64,000 nt of DNA from Varroa destructor (GCF_002443255.2 NW_019211457.1:25077377-25141376); one strand, 5' to 3'. Shown: positions 1 through 12,355, numbered from the stretch's first letter. Notes: a model not told the origin generated them from the letters alone. Numbers and translations: made by a program.

Positions 1-2778
1 TCTATCTGTCTTCAACAACTAATATTGTCGACTGTTGATATCTTGAACGTGCCAACTTTGCCCAAAAATGTTATTATAGACATAATCCAGAAACTGACCG
101 AATATAACAGATATAATACTATGTCTTTTCCGATTGTAAATGCACAGATGAGTAAAGAGCTTAGACATATGACATATTGTATAGTTTATGGCAAAGGGGC
201 TCGTTGGCAAGGGTGTCGTCGTATAGACCTCCGAACCCCCTTAATTGTCATTGAATTGTGCGATTATATTATGTCTATTGGACGTTGGTTACCGGCATTT
301 TGGGTCGTGCTACTCTATTACGTTTCGTAGATTACTACTTTACGTTTATTATACTTATTCTTGATGTACAATTCGATTTACTAGTTTTCATTGGTATTCA
401 TTAAACAGTGACCGGTACAAAGAGTAGAAACAACCGTAATAATTACCATAGCTTATTAATAAGTTATTCCGGCCGTATATTACGTTTCCGGTGTACGGGC
501 GGATATCACAATATTTTATGCAATATAATAGCTAAACATAAATGAAGCTGAATCTTGACCAGCTACTTAGCTTTGCTATATGGTTTAAGGCCAACATGCG
601 GAACCCTCGCCTCGTGGTAAGAAATATAGCACGTCGCTCTGCCACGGCTGGGAACAGAGCAACGGCAGAGGATCCTACATGAGGTAGAGGAAATGTATTC
701 AATGATAGAAGCAAAAACGTCCCAATTTCCTTTTTCCCCGAGAGGAATCACGGCACCGGACGCTTATAGTAGTTACCTTTATGTGTGTCACCCGTCTACG
801 TCGATGTACAACCACCTGTTGTGTATCTAAACCAGAGCTTTAGATACCCAGTTTCCTGTATCAAATCAATGACTGAAAAATTGGCCGCGGAACGGCGCCC
901 CATGGAGGCGATCACAGGCTAGTTTTGTTACCACAAAAAATGATCAACTGTGCACAATAAAATGGAAAGCCGGACAATGATAATCAGCCTTTGACAGTCA
1001 AGGCCGCGGGATGAGGGCAACCTTGTAACGACAAGACTTTAGCTTCAACTTCAAATTGAAGGCTCTACGAGATTAAGTACTTTTTCTCTCATTACCAAGT
1101 TGTCCATATTTCTAATTTCAGTTCATCGGGCAGTTACGTTAGATTGGCGTGAATGCCACTGGTCGCCTTCCGATATATCAGTCGGCGCTAAAAGATCTCT
1201 ACTCTTACAGACAGAGTCGTCTTTGGAAAATGCTATAAAATGCAAAAGCATAATATATAATGGGCCTACATGAAAGCGTCCTGGTGAATGTTAAATTTGA
1301 TCGTATACAACTCGTTCTGTCAAAACGAAAAGCAGAATCGGTCTCAAGAAAAACGTTCACGTTTCCCTGCAGGCAGGCTCTCGTATTACTGTAAACAACA
1401 GTAGCCAACTACGAATTTCCTTGTCTTCGGTTTGATTACGGCTTACCCCCAAACGATGGTATCATACTGTCACTGTTACGGGCTTTGAGCTTAAACGAGA
1501 TCTTTACAAAGGCTAGTTCCAATTAATAACCCCTCACCTTCGCCATCTGTTCTTACCCTCGCTATATACTGCCCCGACCTAGTCGACGCAATTCTAATTT
1601 TAGGCAAAAAGAGCGCCCTGGTTGGTTTTGGACACCCAAATTGTCATTCAGCGCGTACGATACAACGGGCTTCCTGACATTTCCGTCATGGAAAAACTAC
1701 CAAAGAAGCTTTCATGCAAAGCAGCTTTACAACACCGAATGAATCATTCAGCAATAAAAAAAAAAATGTAAGAAATACGCGAGCATGGTGAAAAGTCAAA
1801 GCACTCCACCGAGAACATCTAGAGTTCCCTCTGCAGTGAGTCACAGCGACAACAGTTAGCAGAACCTTTTTTTGTAATTTAAAAATTCAACCTTATTGAA
1901 TCGACCTATGTAGTGATGGAGGTACTAATATATGTGCGCAATGATTCCATGACGGTAAATTCTTGCTTGCTCATCTGTTAGACCCACAGGACTATTTCAC
2001 ATTGACACTTTTACGTTGGCTATGTTTTACGTTGGATCGGAAGGGCATACTGATAGTTGATCATATGTATTCTTCGCCCACGTCTCCCATACCCAGATGC
2101 TTCCCGAGCGTAGAGTCGAATTAGTTCGATTTCGCAGGCCAAACAATAAAGAGCTAAGAAAAAACGAAAGGATTTTAAATGCTAACAACGGGCTTTATTT
2201 TCAGCGATACTGCGATATAGCGCATCATGGTTAGCTATTACCAGCCCAGGCTTACATACAGCATCTTCACATTCGCCAATATTTATTTTATGCAATTTCC
2301 AGACGCAAAACTCTGTAAAAAACGTAGGCGAAGAGAGCTACGATGGCTGGCTCTTGCTCGTTTTATCCGACAGTATCTACTCATTAATCTAATCTGACTA
2401 TTACGCTGAGTCTGCGGGTACTGCCACAGCGATGTAACCGGTATGAACAAGCTGAAAAGCGCCGAAGCGTCACCATTATTATCGCCAGATAAATGGCCAA
2501 CATTTACTGGGTGGTTGCTACTATCGCCCCGGCATCATAATCGACGGGACGTGGGCCTGCACTCGTTAACGTCACGAACTGCCTGAAGTGAGCAACATCT
2601 ACATGAACGTAGTCGACCCACTGACACAGCAGCTAGCCGCGATGGACTTCTGTTAGGAGCAGCAGAGGCTCCGTCAAGCAGCCAGGCAAACAAGTGCCCA
2701 CAAACACAAACAATAGACACACAACAAATATCAGGTACGGTATGGGCTCGGTACCGTCACTGACACTGTAGTCTTTTG
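1..2778. other. Unique AT-leaning DNA, no gene recognised
   Basis: Six-frame reading gives only short frames with no recognisable domain. The longest is about 100 codons at 25-330 on the plus strand, with a non-ATG start. I see no tRNA, no long repeat and no clear promoter. Composition is mixed, with a short A12 run near 1756. Confidence 0.5.
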
Positions 2779-2801
2779 CCCCCCCCCCCCCCCCCCCCCC
2801 C
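2779..2801 (+). repeat. Poly-C tract (23 nt)
   Basis: An uninterrupted run of 23 cytosines, so poly-G on the minus strand. Uninterrupted C/G mononucleotide runs this long are uncommon in AT-leaning animal genomes. The G strand could form a quadruplex and the C strand an i-motif. Run length is prone to sequencing and assembly error. Confidence 0.95.
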
Positions 2802-3502
2802 ATACGGCCCATTTCCGTACGACGTGCCATGATGTCCCCTCAGCTCATGATCCGACTGTCAATCAGCAAACGCGCTGCTAAGGGGACAAGGAGCCGCATT
2901 TGATCAAGCATGCTTGTCGCTAGTGACGTCGCTACGAATTTAAGCTACTGCGCCCGCCTACGCTCACAGGACTAACAGCAGCAGCCACAATGTATTGCAT
3001 GGACAACTCTTTACCGCCAGCCTTGTGTCCCCGCATGGCATCTTGGCAAGAGGTAACTGACGCAACGGGACCCTGCCAGTAGAAACGAAATAACAGCGTT
3101 TACGAAACAACAACAGCATACAGGAGAGGACATGGAGTGGCATTTAACGGTTGTAGGTGGACGCTTGTAGATCACGTAGTTATAAACGCCAGTAAGAGTA
3201 GGGGCCAGCGTAGCCATCACTTAGGTTAGGGTAACGACATCTTATGCCGCGTTTCATCTGTGTTATGTACAATGAGTGGACATAAACGCCCTGATAAAGA
3301 CAGATCTACGGTATAGCAAGCCAGTACAGGTGGGTAATCAGCAGCAGGTGCCAAACGGCGCTGCACCGTTGCGATCAGCAGTATGTACTAGGGATACTAG
3401 CACCATTCTAATATATGAATGCACCATAGAATATAACAATGAATACATGTAAAAACGAATTTGGACGCTGTTTACTCACGAATCACAACACGTCACGCAC
3501 AG

Positions 3503-3522
3503 ATGTATGTATGTATGTATAT
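3503..3522 (+). repeat. (ATGT)n microsatellite
   Basis: About five tandem ATGT units directly visible, ending in ATATG. Confidence 0.9.
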
Positions 3523-3722
3523 GAAATATAGTTCAGCGCCTTCGCGTCCCTGCACCAACAGTCGAAATAGTAATCCTGCTACTGGCTCCCTCAGTATATA
3601 CAAGTATTACTAGACTTCGTCACGGGCTGTTGTAACAAGCACTAACCAGAATCAGCCTACAATAGTTTACCTTAAAAATGTTTATCATGCTCGCTGGGGT
3701 CAACCGGGGTTTAGCGCTTAGG

Positions 3723-3740
3723 TTTTTTTTTTTTTTTTTT
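3723..3740 (+). repeat. Poly-T tract (18 nt)
   Basis: Homopolymer of 18 T. It could be the tail of a minus-strand retroposed sequence, but I see no recognisable body next to it. Confidence 0.9.
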
Positions 3741-4549
3741 CTAAAACGTCAATAAAACAATAATTGAAACGTTACCTTGAACAATCTAAGGGGAGACTAG
3801 CGTGAGTAGAGATATTACTGATCCGCTAAAAGCACCCGTTCCGCAATCTATTAGTGAGTGTTGATTGATACGATCCTTAGTTTTCGTTCACAACCATATG
3901 ATGTCCTTTCATATGTGTGTGAGGTGGTTCGTATCAGATGGGTATTGTAAAATGAATTAGCGAATTCTGGCTTCCACGCGTATCGATATCACGGGTCACA
4001 GAAACAGCCTATATTTACTTACACGTTTCACGCCCAAATACACAGTGATAGGGTACTCGTTGGTTTACTTATTTTTACTGATATTATTAATACATATCTT
4101 TTGGTCTCATTCTCTTTCCGATGAATATCTATATTTGAGTAAACATAACTTGGACAAAAAGAACGACAGAGTGCACAGGCTACAGAAATCAGCCGGGTCA
4201 ATCAATCCGAACTATTGAACAACTGTTCGTCAAACTGAAAGGGGCAATATTATAACAGGGCCCAATCATGCGCAAAAAGAAAGTATTAAGCTAGTGTTTC
4301 TACTAGTTTACTCTGTTCTTTACTAGTAAACCATGACAACTACAATAGTTGAACTAGAAAGGTAGAGAATAAACGGCTAGAAGACGGAAGAAATCAAGCA
4401 CTGATGGAAAACGTCAGACACAGAATAACTGATTACTGCGAACAGAGATGATAGAAGAAATATCCTAAGTCTATATAAACGCGACTATTCCTCAATCTTG
4501 TAAACAAAGTGGAGTTGATGTCTGACTGCTCAGGTATAATGATACATAG

Positions 4550-4550
<1 letters not shown>

Positions 4551-4580
<30 letters not shown>

Positions 4581-4593
4581 CAATAGTAGTAGA
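4551..4593 (+). repeat. (TAG)n microsatellite
   Basis: Ten perfect TAG units (4551-4580), then one interruption (caa) and three more units. It lies about 90 bp upstream of the Tc1-like fragment at 4679. Confidence 0.95.
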
Positions 4594-4678
4594 TTCAAGA
4601 TTAAGTTGTTATGTCCAATCGAAAAAAAACACTCGCGGCATAGTCCAGTGTCGGTTTTGAAGCTCGTGTTTTTTTTCA

Positions 4679-4807
4679 TTTGCAGAAAATCCCACATATT
4701 TTAGAGGATTATTATCATTTGGACCGGTTACCATTGAACATTTATGGGAGGTCAGCTGGGTCAAGTACACTATACACAGAAGCTTGAGTACACATTTTGA
4801 GCTTTAG
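4679..4807 (+). pseudogene. Tc1-type transposase C-terminal fragment (fossil)
   Basis: One plus-strand frame here reads FAEN, then a short spacer, then LLSFGP and, after an apparent deletion of about two codons, IEHLWEV (att at 4133+600, i.e. 4733-4753). Tc1-family DDE transposases carry the highly conserved block WPSxSPDLNPIEHLWE in this position, where the acidic residue of IE is part of the third catalytic site. The preceding FAEN matches the WxxEN-type lead-in common in these enzymes. The frame closes with TAG at 4805-4807. The upstream QDNAP block expected some 40 codons earlier is not visible, and the TAG microsatellite occupies that place. This is therefore a small, dead remnant of a DNA transposon. 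The match is short, so chance similarity remains possible. Confidence 0.4.
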
Positions 4808-6900
4808 CAACACAAATACTGATATTGCGATACCAACTTTAAACAAAATGATTCTCAATCAATACTAAAGAAACAGATTTAATTGTACAGTTATTGTTCA
4901 TTTGTTAGCCAAAACGTTTGTAAACTAACACAGCGCAATGATGCTAATCGTAAAGACCACAGAGACCGGAAAGCGAGTCTAAATTATCAAAGAAAAAGGG
5001 GTTCATCGACAGGAATCACAGCCCTTCAGCAGGCTCAGGACTTCTAAGGCACGCAGTAAGTCACTTGAACGTACAGCTAGAAGTGATCAAATCAGAGATG
5101 TCAGCTTCTAGGATAACGTCGTGCGTCTTCGTTACTCCCTACAGCGGCTGCCTTCATTTGCGACGATTGGTCGCAAATTTGTTCGAAGCCTTATTTGTCA
5201 GCGTGAGTACGTACGTTTACGTAGATGAAAGCAGGCTGCCGATAATAAACAGTATATATTCCCGTCCTTGTTATTACCACTTGATATCTCTGAATAAAAA
5301 TCCGCCGTCTGGTCTGACCTGGCCTAGAATATTCGACCTATATCCGCATATGGAAGTGTTCGATTACAGCCGTATTTACGTATGAGAACGCTAACCTGGT
5401 ATGGGGGTTCCCTTAGGTCAAATAACAGCATCTCGTCATCGATTATCGATGGACAACCGTATGTGTCACATAACTATAAAGACACACGTTTGTGAACTTG
5501 CGTGTGTCTACATAGGCAGCTAGTAACATTCAATGTCAACTCGTACTTCATGCGTGCGTGCGCGTGCGAGAGGCTTGTTATTTCTACGTGTAAATTTGGT
5601 GTTCAGCAAGTCACACATCATCGGTGTCAATCTTACAGGTATATTACGCCAAATAATACTTTCTGGATAAATGGTAAAAAGGATACGTTTCAGGGGAAAC
5701 TGGCTTCTTTATAGTAACCTAATTGTTAAGGTACCATTGCATCACCCTACACAAGCATCTATGACTACTTTTCCTCAAAAAGACCTGAAAGGTGCCGCCG
5801 CTTACCGGGCGCCATTGGGAGACTACACAGTTAGTTAGCATAAAAAGCTTCGAGAGCTTAGCTAGTGAGTTGTTAGGGAAAGGACTGCCAGGTCTTACAG
5901 TTACAGAAGCCAATTTCGGGAGCCCATTCGACAAACTATTGGTAGAACACGTAGTAGTACTCAGCAGCCATTTCTATTATGGCCATAACAATCATGCTGG
6001 AAGTATCAGAGAAATATGTACGGGATTGGTTAACAGTGCTTTGCTGCTAGGTAGGCGCTGCGCTTTAAGTAACAGGACTGATTTGCAGCACCTGATGGCC
6101 AGGAACTTCTTTTGCTTTCCGAAGCTTGTTATTTTCGCAAACCACAATAAGATTTAAAATGATGATCGCTTATGTTGATATCAGCAACTTACGGCTTCGA
6201 GACGCATATTGAAAAAATATAAATAGCACAAGAATAATTAGTACAAGTACACTCAGGTGTCGATCGTTTCGCCGTATATGGGAAGCTACCCGTACTAAGC
6301 CGGATGAAGGAGCCGCAGACAAAAGAAGTACATTTCGAGACCGCTTCAACCCTCTCATTCTAGTCACAATTTTAATTACTGTATCATTTCCTGTTTAGAA
6401 ATAATGAGCACTTTGACATCGTGGATGACCTTGCAAGACGTCCGCAAAAAAATGTCCGCCCATCTGGAAACGCCTAGATGGCACCCTTTCATTGACTGTA
6501 CATCAACGGCATCGTTGTTACTGTGTTGTCATAGTCTATCTCACGGAGTCAACAATCTGTAAAATAAGCGTTCGTGTCGCCACCTCACAACAATGATAAA
6601 ACGAGATTTTTCAGAACGTCACCAGTTAACCAACAAACTCTTTTCGTCGTTAATTTATCCAGAGCGTCACCGAATCATCGTCGCCGCCAGACTGTTGTAA
6701 CATCTGCGCTGGCAACGACAGACGATCATACCACAGTCAAAGAGATAGATATCCATAGAGCCCGCAAGAATCGTAAGAACTTCAACAGAAACAGTATAGT
6801 GGTCACAGACTACCCGCCGCTGTCAGTTCCGTAACGCATGCATGTAATGTTAAGCGCAAAAGCACAAGGCCGCAGCAGAAAGCCCGTCATTACTATCAAC
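4808..6900. other. Unique DNA with three unassigned plus-strand open frames
   Basis: Plus-strand frames of 70-121 codons occur at 5065-5385, 5502-5714 and 5792-6157, all beginning at non-ATG codons. The last reads like a globular protein (a leucine-rich stretch, then hydrophobic and charged segments) but matches no family I know. Frames of this length are expected by chance at this composition. No splice-site arrangement links them convincingly. Confidence 0.3.
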
Positions 6901-7137
6901 AGTGTCAGCGTCAACAAAGTAAGGAGGAAAGTCGGACAGGTCGAGGGGAAACGGCTGGCTCGGGAATACGTTGGTGATGACGACACTTGGCGTGGTATGG
7001 TATAACAAGCTACTGATTATTTGACTGAGTCAATTTAATTCGATTATCCGATCGCCCACCCTCTGCCCGCCTTTCCGACTGATAAATCGTCATTGTATCG
7101 CAGTAGTTCACAGCCGCAACAGTGTCGATCGCAGACG

Positions 7138-7151
7138 GTTGCCATGGTCGC
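7138..7151. promoter_or_regulatory. X-box-like motif 1 (RFX type)
   Basis: The site GTTGCCATGGTCGC differs at two positions from the palindromic RFX X-box GTTNCCATGGNAAC. The left half is perfect. It lies in a CpG-rich block, 96 bp from a second, better match. Confidence 0.35.
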
Positions 7152-7233
7152 GGCGACCCTTCGTCTCTGTAATGAGGAACTTTTTCGCAGAAAGTGTTAT
7201 TTGTTTTACCATTGCTCCTCTCCGGTACACGCC

Positions 7234-7247
7234 GTTCCCATAGAAAC
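7234..7247. promoter_or_regulatory. X-box-like motif 2 (RFX type)
   Basis: GTTCCCATAGAAAC matches the 14-bp RFX X-box consensus with one mismatch (A for G at position 9) and keeps both half-sites. RFX factors bind such sites upstream of ciliary and other genes in animals. Confidence 0.45.
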
Positions 7248-7725
7248 GTCACCGAGACGTCTTGTCGCCGTATCCCTATCCGGTTAGTTCATACTGCCAA
7301 TTTGGCCTCGCCACTGACGCTAACGGCTGAGCCGATTGTTTCTTACTTGACATCGTAGTGGTTATCCCTAGTCAGGATGACTGCTGCAACAGCAGTATCG
7401 ACTGTTATTTGACCAGCCCAAAATCTAGCATGTCGTCGGGTGCACTCCTAAGCCCACGGAAAGGACGAATATCTACTTCTGTTTTTAGTATGGCGCATGT
7501 CGGCTGTTTCGCAGCAACTGTCTGGCATATTACCCCAGATAAGGACAAATATATTACCACTCGTTCCTACAATACTCGTGCGGATATCACAGTCGTACTG
7601 CTACTGCTACGTTCACGTAACGCGAGTGCTCTGCTTCAAGTTGCCGGCTTTTTGTACGCATCCATGCTTCAGTTGTCATTATCGTGCTGGCGTCGCGCAT
7701 AGGATACTTTCCTGCTTTTGCTTTG

Positions 7726-7752
7726 GCCGCCGCCGCCGCCGCCGCCGGCGCC
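7726..7752 (+). repeat. (GCC)n triplet repeat
   Basis: About seven perfect GCC units followed by GGCGCC. It sits inside the CpG-rich block. In the forward frames it would encode Ala, Pro or Arg runs, but no supported reading frame uses it. Confidence 0.9.
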
Positions 7753-8189
7753 GTTGCCGTGCGAACGAAAGCCAATATTCAAAATAACCGACCGAAACAT
7801 TTTTACCAGCTAGCAGGGGACGCTATCCTCGCTTAGCAATCGATCACCGAAGAGCAGACGATTTCACTGATCTGCGAGGTTGTGAGCGTGCTTCTGTGTC
7901 CTCGAACCAATGCAGGTAACGATGGCGGAGGCGGAAGCAGCAGCGGTGATTTAAATCGTAGTAGCGTGTCGACGCTTTGATTTGATTCTATCAGTGAGCA
8001 TTAGCTCAGCGGTCTCGAAGCAGTCAGCTCAATCAAGCGAGGAACACGTCCATCCGTGGAAATGAATGAAAGAAGAGGCTGCGAACTGCTGAGGAGACAG
8101 TTCTCGACGAAGCGCGTAAGAGTGCGGAAATGATGAAAATGACGACAATACTGTCGCTGACTTTGCTTGTTTCGCTCATGAGTGTGTTC

Positions 8190-8606
8190 CTATTTGACGA
8201 CAACTCCGACACGGTCAATCCAACGAGAGAGAGATAGCTTTCCTGTCGTCCCCTTTGAGTTATAATGGCTGAATGAAAGCCATTTTAAGAGAACATCAAA
8301 CGCAATTCGTCCACTGTGTACGAAGCTAGCTTGTGGCAGAGGAAACAGCACCACTCTGACTATAGTCAGAGGTCTATAGTTTATATATAATGATAATTCG
8401 ACGACGTTTTGCACAGCTATAGCTCGTGTTCGTTGTTGTGTTCTGGTGCTTAATAAGCGGTGCTTGATGCTGATCAGAGTCAACCGTGTACTCCGCCATA
8501 GACGTATCTTTTGCTTGCGATTTTCTGGAAGAAAACTTCCGTCCGAAGCGAACACTACAGGAGACAAATTGTAGGTGTGCGTCTTATACAATGAAACAAT
8601 TATCAA
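8190..8606 (-). CDS. Uncharacterised open frame, 138 codons
   Basis: This is the second-longest open frame of the window. It begins at a non-ATG codon and reads through to a TAG, with mixed basic and hydrophobic composition and no motif, signal peptide or membrane span that I recognise. It overlaps the edge of a CpG-rich block, where fewer stops are expected, so length alone is weak evidence. It includes the 18-bp palindrome at 8354. I regard it as more likely fortuitous than coding. Confidence 0.12.
   Translation of the reverse strand: MIIVSLYKTHTYNLSPVVFASDGSFLPENRKQKIRLWRSTRLTLISIKHRLLSTRTQQRTRAIAVQNVVELSLYINYRPLTIVRVVLFPLPQASFVHSGRIAFDVLLKWLSFSHYNSKGTTGKLSLSRWIDRVGVVVK
8354..8371. repeat. 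18-bp perfect palindrome
   Basis: CTCTGACTATAGTCAGAG reads identically on both strands with no spacer. It could be a dimeric protein-binding site or simply a foldback. Confidence 0.7.
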
Positions 8607-8788
8607 TACGAATTACGTTATATGGAGCTGATGATGTCAATGATGCCTCCTAAATAGTAAACGAGCTCGTGTAAATATTTGACTGCAGAGTACGAACAGC
8701 AGTAGTAGTTGGGTAATAATGCATACGAATGGAAATGAAAGCAAAAGTCTTTCTAAAAAAGTCGACACCTCGCTAATAATGACACAGT

Positions 8789-8803
8789 TAAAAAAAAAAA
8801 AAA
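8789..8803 (+). repeat. Poly-A tract
   Basis: A-run of about 14-15 nt. No retroposon body was recognised upstream. Confidence 0.8.
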
Positions 8804-9868
8804 CACTAGCAGTTAAATGCACGCCTGAGGAGGCTTCGTCATCGCGTTATCGACACGATCCAATTCAGCCACGCTAGTGCACAAGCTAAAGTATCTTCAC
8901 TACAAGCAATTTATCTGAAGGAGACGCTCTGCTAACCAGTGACGGCAGCTGTTCAGCTGTTCGCAAATAAAGATACAATGTAACGGTATTTTTTTCTATC
9001 GGCCTTTATTTAAAAAATCTCTTAGGATTTTTTTCATCTGTCGTTTACGCTCTACAATCAGTCTGAAAGTTCATCACAGAAGACACTCAATCATTTTCAG
9101 GCGATCACAACCCCGACATCCTCATTCAGGTTACGTAATAAACATTTAAATGTGGCGCCGATGTCTGTCTCGCTAAACGTTGGCTGAATGCAGAATCTTT
9201 TCTGGGTCCTCGCAATGCGCATGACAAAACAATTTTCCTCCCGACATGGTCAGTTCTATCGTCCCAACTAAGACGTGCAAATTCTCCTAGCAGAAGATGG
9301 GGGGACAGATGGAAGGGTTCAGGCCAGCCCTGTGCAAAGTTATACTTTTTTTTTGTCATTATATAGACGTGGTTTTTAGTTTGGGGCAGTTGATGATAAC
9401 TGGTTTGGAATAGATGCTTGCTTGTTGCCCTACGCTAAAAATTTTATTGCCATTATCGACAATTTTCGATGGCTACTTTTGCTCTCTAACCGCTTAGTCA
9501 CAACAAGACCGGGATTTCATTACAGTTTTTCGACCAACAGCTGAAATGCCTATCGCTTGATAGCATCAATGGAGCTGACCTCAAAGCGTTTTGCATTTTC
9601 CATCATATTTGATATTACAAAACATAAGCTTGAATAGTTACTGATTGACGACGATCCTTGGCTCGAAGTGAAACACCAGCGGAGCATCTTGAAGTACTTG
9701 CTCGTCGCCAATTGTGTTTCAATATACGTATCTCAAGTGGCTGCTAAATAAATGATTGCCACGAAAAGAACAAAAGAATCAGACGGATCTCGGCTGGGTG
9801 ACTCCATCAGCGTCGTAAAGTTTTGCTAAGCGCTATCCCCTCTTTTTCGTCGTCCGTGATAACTACTA

Positions 9869-9878
9869 CCGCCGTCGC

Positions 9879-9910
<32 letters not shown>

Positions 9911-9943
9911 CCACCGCCACCGCCACCGCAGCAGTAGCAGTAG
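9869..9943 (+). repeat. Compound triplet repeat (GCC/GTC/CAC, then AGC/AGT)
   Basis: Starts with alternating GCC and GTC units, then about nine perfect GCC units, then ACCGCC units, then CAG/TAG triplets. A compound array of this kind with high CpG suggests an untranslated first exon or promoter. It could also expand and contract. No supported frame translates it. Confidence 0.9.
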
Positions 9944-10099
9944 CGACAGGGCAATTTCAAACGATGCAGTTTCCGCTGTTCTGTCGCCAGTTAGTCAATT
10001 AACCGGAAACGACTAACAATCGAGTAGAACGCAGCGGATAACGCGGAAAATGAACGAATAGCTGGAAATGATCGCGCAGTAGCAGTAATGTCTTTGCAT

Positions 10100-12350
10100 G
10101 CTAAACCTATGGACGTGGGGTGGTCTACATTCCAAACTAAGCGTAGACACGGTCAATGTTATCCTCGAAGTCCTGTCTAAAGTAGTGCTTCACTAAGGTG
10201 GTAACGCACGCAAAGCTCGAAACATACGTTTTCTAGCTGGCTGTCTTCGCTGACTGCTAAGAAGCCGCTGGTGAAACGGGCCGCACGAAATCTAACTTAG
10301 TGTTCGAGCGGGTCTAAATTCCCTTTCAAGCGTTTCTTCTGCCTAGAGCTGACAGAACTGATGAGGAAGAAGAAAACTGCCGAGTCCCATGATGATAAAA
10401 GGCTGCACGCCGTAGTCTGTGAAAGGCAGGTTTGCGTCCGAACAGGTACCAAATGCCCTTTAGCCAGGTCAGCAAGCTGAATGAACAGCACCTCGAATAG
10501 CTTCGTTTATATGGTGTCATTGGATTTCATAACATGGCAAACGCTTGCTTTCATTTCTAGTCATTGCGTAGTCGAGCTATAGCGCAGAGCTCGGGAACAA
10601 ACATTCAATTTTTCCACACTGATAGCAACAACTCCGATAGTAAAATTCGTTTTCGACCGTTTTCTTTAAATTAGCCTCCATTGTTTCTATGGGTTGTATT
10701 CAAGAAGTTCCCCACATTCCCTTGAGCTAGTGAAGTATAAACGGTTCAGAGAGGTCCTTTATACTATAGCTAACTTCGAGATATTTATAAAAAGAGTAAT
10801 TATTTATAAAAGGAGTAAATAAATGATGCGTTTGTTCTATTCACTCTCAACGGAGGCGATGATTAAGTTTTTACTCTAAATCCTTCTTTTTGTTCTAGTG
10901 AAACAGAAATCAACGAGGAGAACACGGATGAAATATCTTGCATGTTTTATGTCCCCCCTTAGGACTCGGCCTGTACAGTCCCTTTACTGTCTCTGTCGGC
11001 CTTATTCTACGGCGCTCCTTTACAACGGAGAATGGTTGATTTTGGACGTAACGTTTTTAGCATGACGGTGCACAGAATTACAAAGAAGAGAGGTCCTTTT
11101 TTCCAGACACACACAGATGCCCGTGGTGGCTTTGGGCGATTTTCGTAAATGTGCCCCCTCTATTTTGTTCAAACAGAAGTCTAGTCCTAAACAACGGAAA
11201 ACAATCCGCGCATTGATCCAGGATCCCCGAGCCATTTCAAAGCTTTACGTTAGATGCTCTCTTAAAGGCTTGCATTGATCGAAAACTGCATCGTTATCCT
11301 AATTATCGTCAGCGAGTCTGTAGTAATTATGTGACTAGATTCCACCTTCAATCGATGCGTCGACAGGCTTTAATTCAAAGACACTTCTTAGAAGACCCTA
11401 CATTATAGAGGCCGTCGCTTTATTAAGTTTCCGCATGTTAACTGTTTTAACTGTATAACTTGATGCTCATGTCCTTCCGACTCTGATAGAGAAACCAAAT
11501 TGAAGTTCTTTTATCCATTATATCACTTGGTTTTGGCATCAAGGGTATGCACTTGAATGCTGTGAAATTTTAGGGTCTTCTAGATTAAGAGTTAAGTTAC
11601 CACCGGAGCTCATCTGTTCTCCACAAAATCGTAGTGGTAAAGTTAGTTTTTTTTTTTTTCTATGTTCTGTTTTTTTTCTTCTTTCTATGTCCTTTTTTGT
11701 TCTGACTCAGTTTCTACTTAGCCATACAAGAGGACACATTATAGATTGCTTACTGCATACTTAAATAGTTCAACATGCTTCAAATATCCCGAATAGGTTC
11801 CACTTGGGCTTTTCTGCTAGTAGCTGACAAAGATTTGATTGATTCGTTTAAAATGTCTGTACAGGCTGTATACTCTTGAGTAACTTTAGACTTAATCTGT
11901 TCTCTATATCCTCTATATTGTGCCTCCGTAAATCACACTATATCCGCTCATTTATTATATTTCGGATTGCTTAAAGCAATATCCATTATAACGGCCTCTA
12001 TAGGAAGGTCCTGGTCATTACCAAACAGATGAGCGCTATTATTATTATTATAGCTATCGACAATGCCTAATATACTATGTAAGGAACCAACAGTCCATTA
12101 TTTGACTTTATCAATCAGTAACTTTTTTTTAGCACCATGTTACGATAACTTATACTGGTGCGTAAGTTGTATATAAATATCTAGTATTAAAAATCTTCAA
12201 AACAAGCAGAATTAGAATTTAACAGAGGAGATGTACCAGTACAGTTGAGTATTTTTCGATCTCATACAGTAGACGGTACTTAAAAATTCTGTAAATAAAG
12301 TGCTCAACCATCACGGTATCAATATTTAATCAGAAAGATACGTTCACTTG
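10100..12350. other. Unique DNA, no gene recognised
   Basis: AT content rises across this stretch. Short frames only (up to about 70 codons). A 19-bp tandem duplication is at 10782. T-rich segments occur around 11646-11700. Confidence 0.5.
10782..10820 (+). repeat. 19-bp tandem duplication
   Basis: Two adjacent copies of tatttataaaaRgagtaa-type sequence (10782-10800 and 10801-10820) differ by one base and a small end difference. Confidence 0.75.
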
Positions 12351-12355
12351 GGAAT

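Larger units (their letters stand above)
6900..8250. promoter_or_regulatory. CpG-rich block, candidate promoter / 5' exon region
   Basis: CpG dinucleotides and GC content rise sharply relative to the flanks, and the block contains a GCC-triplet repeat and two X-box-like palindromes (7138 and 7234). A good plus-strand splice-donor context (CAG then GTAACG) occurs at 7915/7916. CpG-dense sequence with triplet repeats is typical of promoters and 5' untranslated exons. I see no initiator or start codon decisive enough to orient a gene. The possible gene direction is unknown, although the donor favours plus. Confidence 0.35.

Noticed and set aside
3220..3235. TTAGGTTAGGG, similar to arthropod telomere repeat
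   Set aside because: Only about two units, as also near 35965. Not a telomeric array.
7497..7787. Arg- or Ala-rich frames through the GCC repeat
   Set aside because: The repetitive residues come from the triplet repeat. No other coding evidence.
7995..8015. TTAGCTCAGCGGT, tRNA D-arm-like
   Set aside because: No box B downstream at any plausible spacing.
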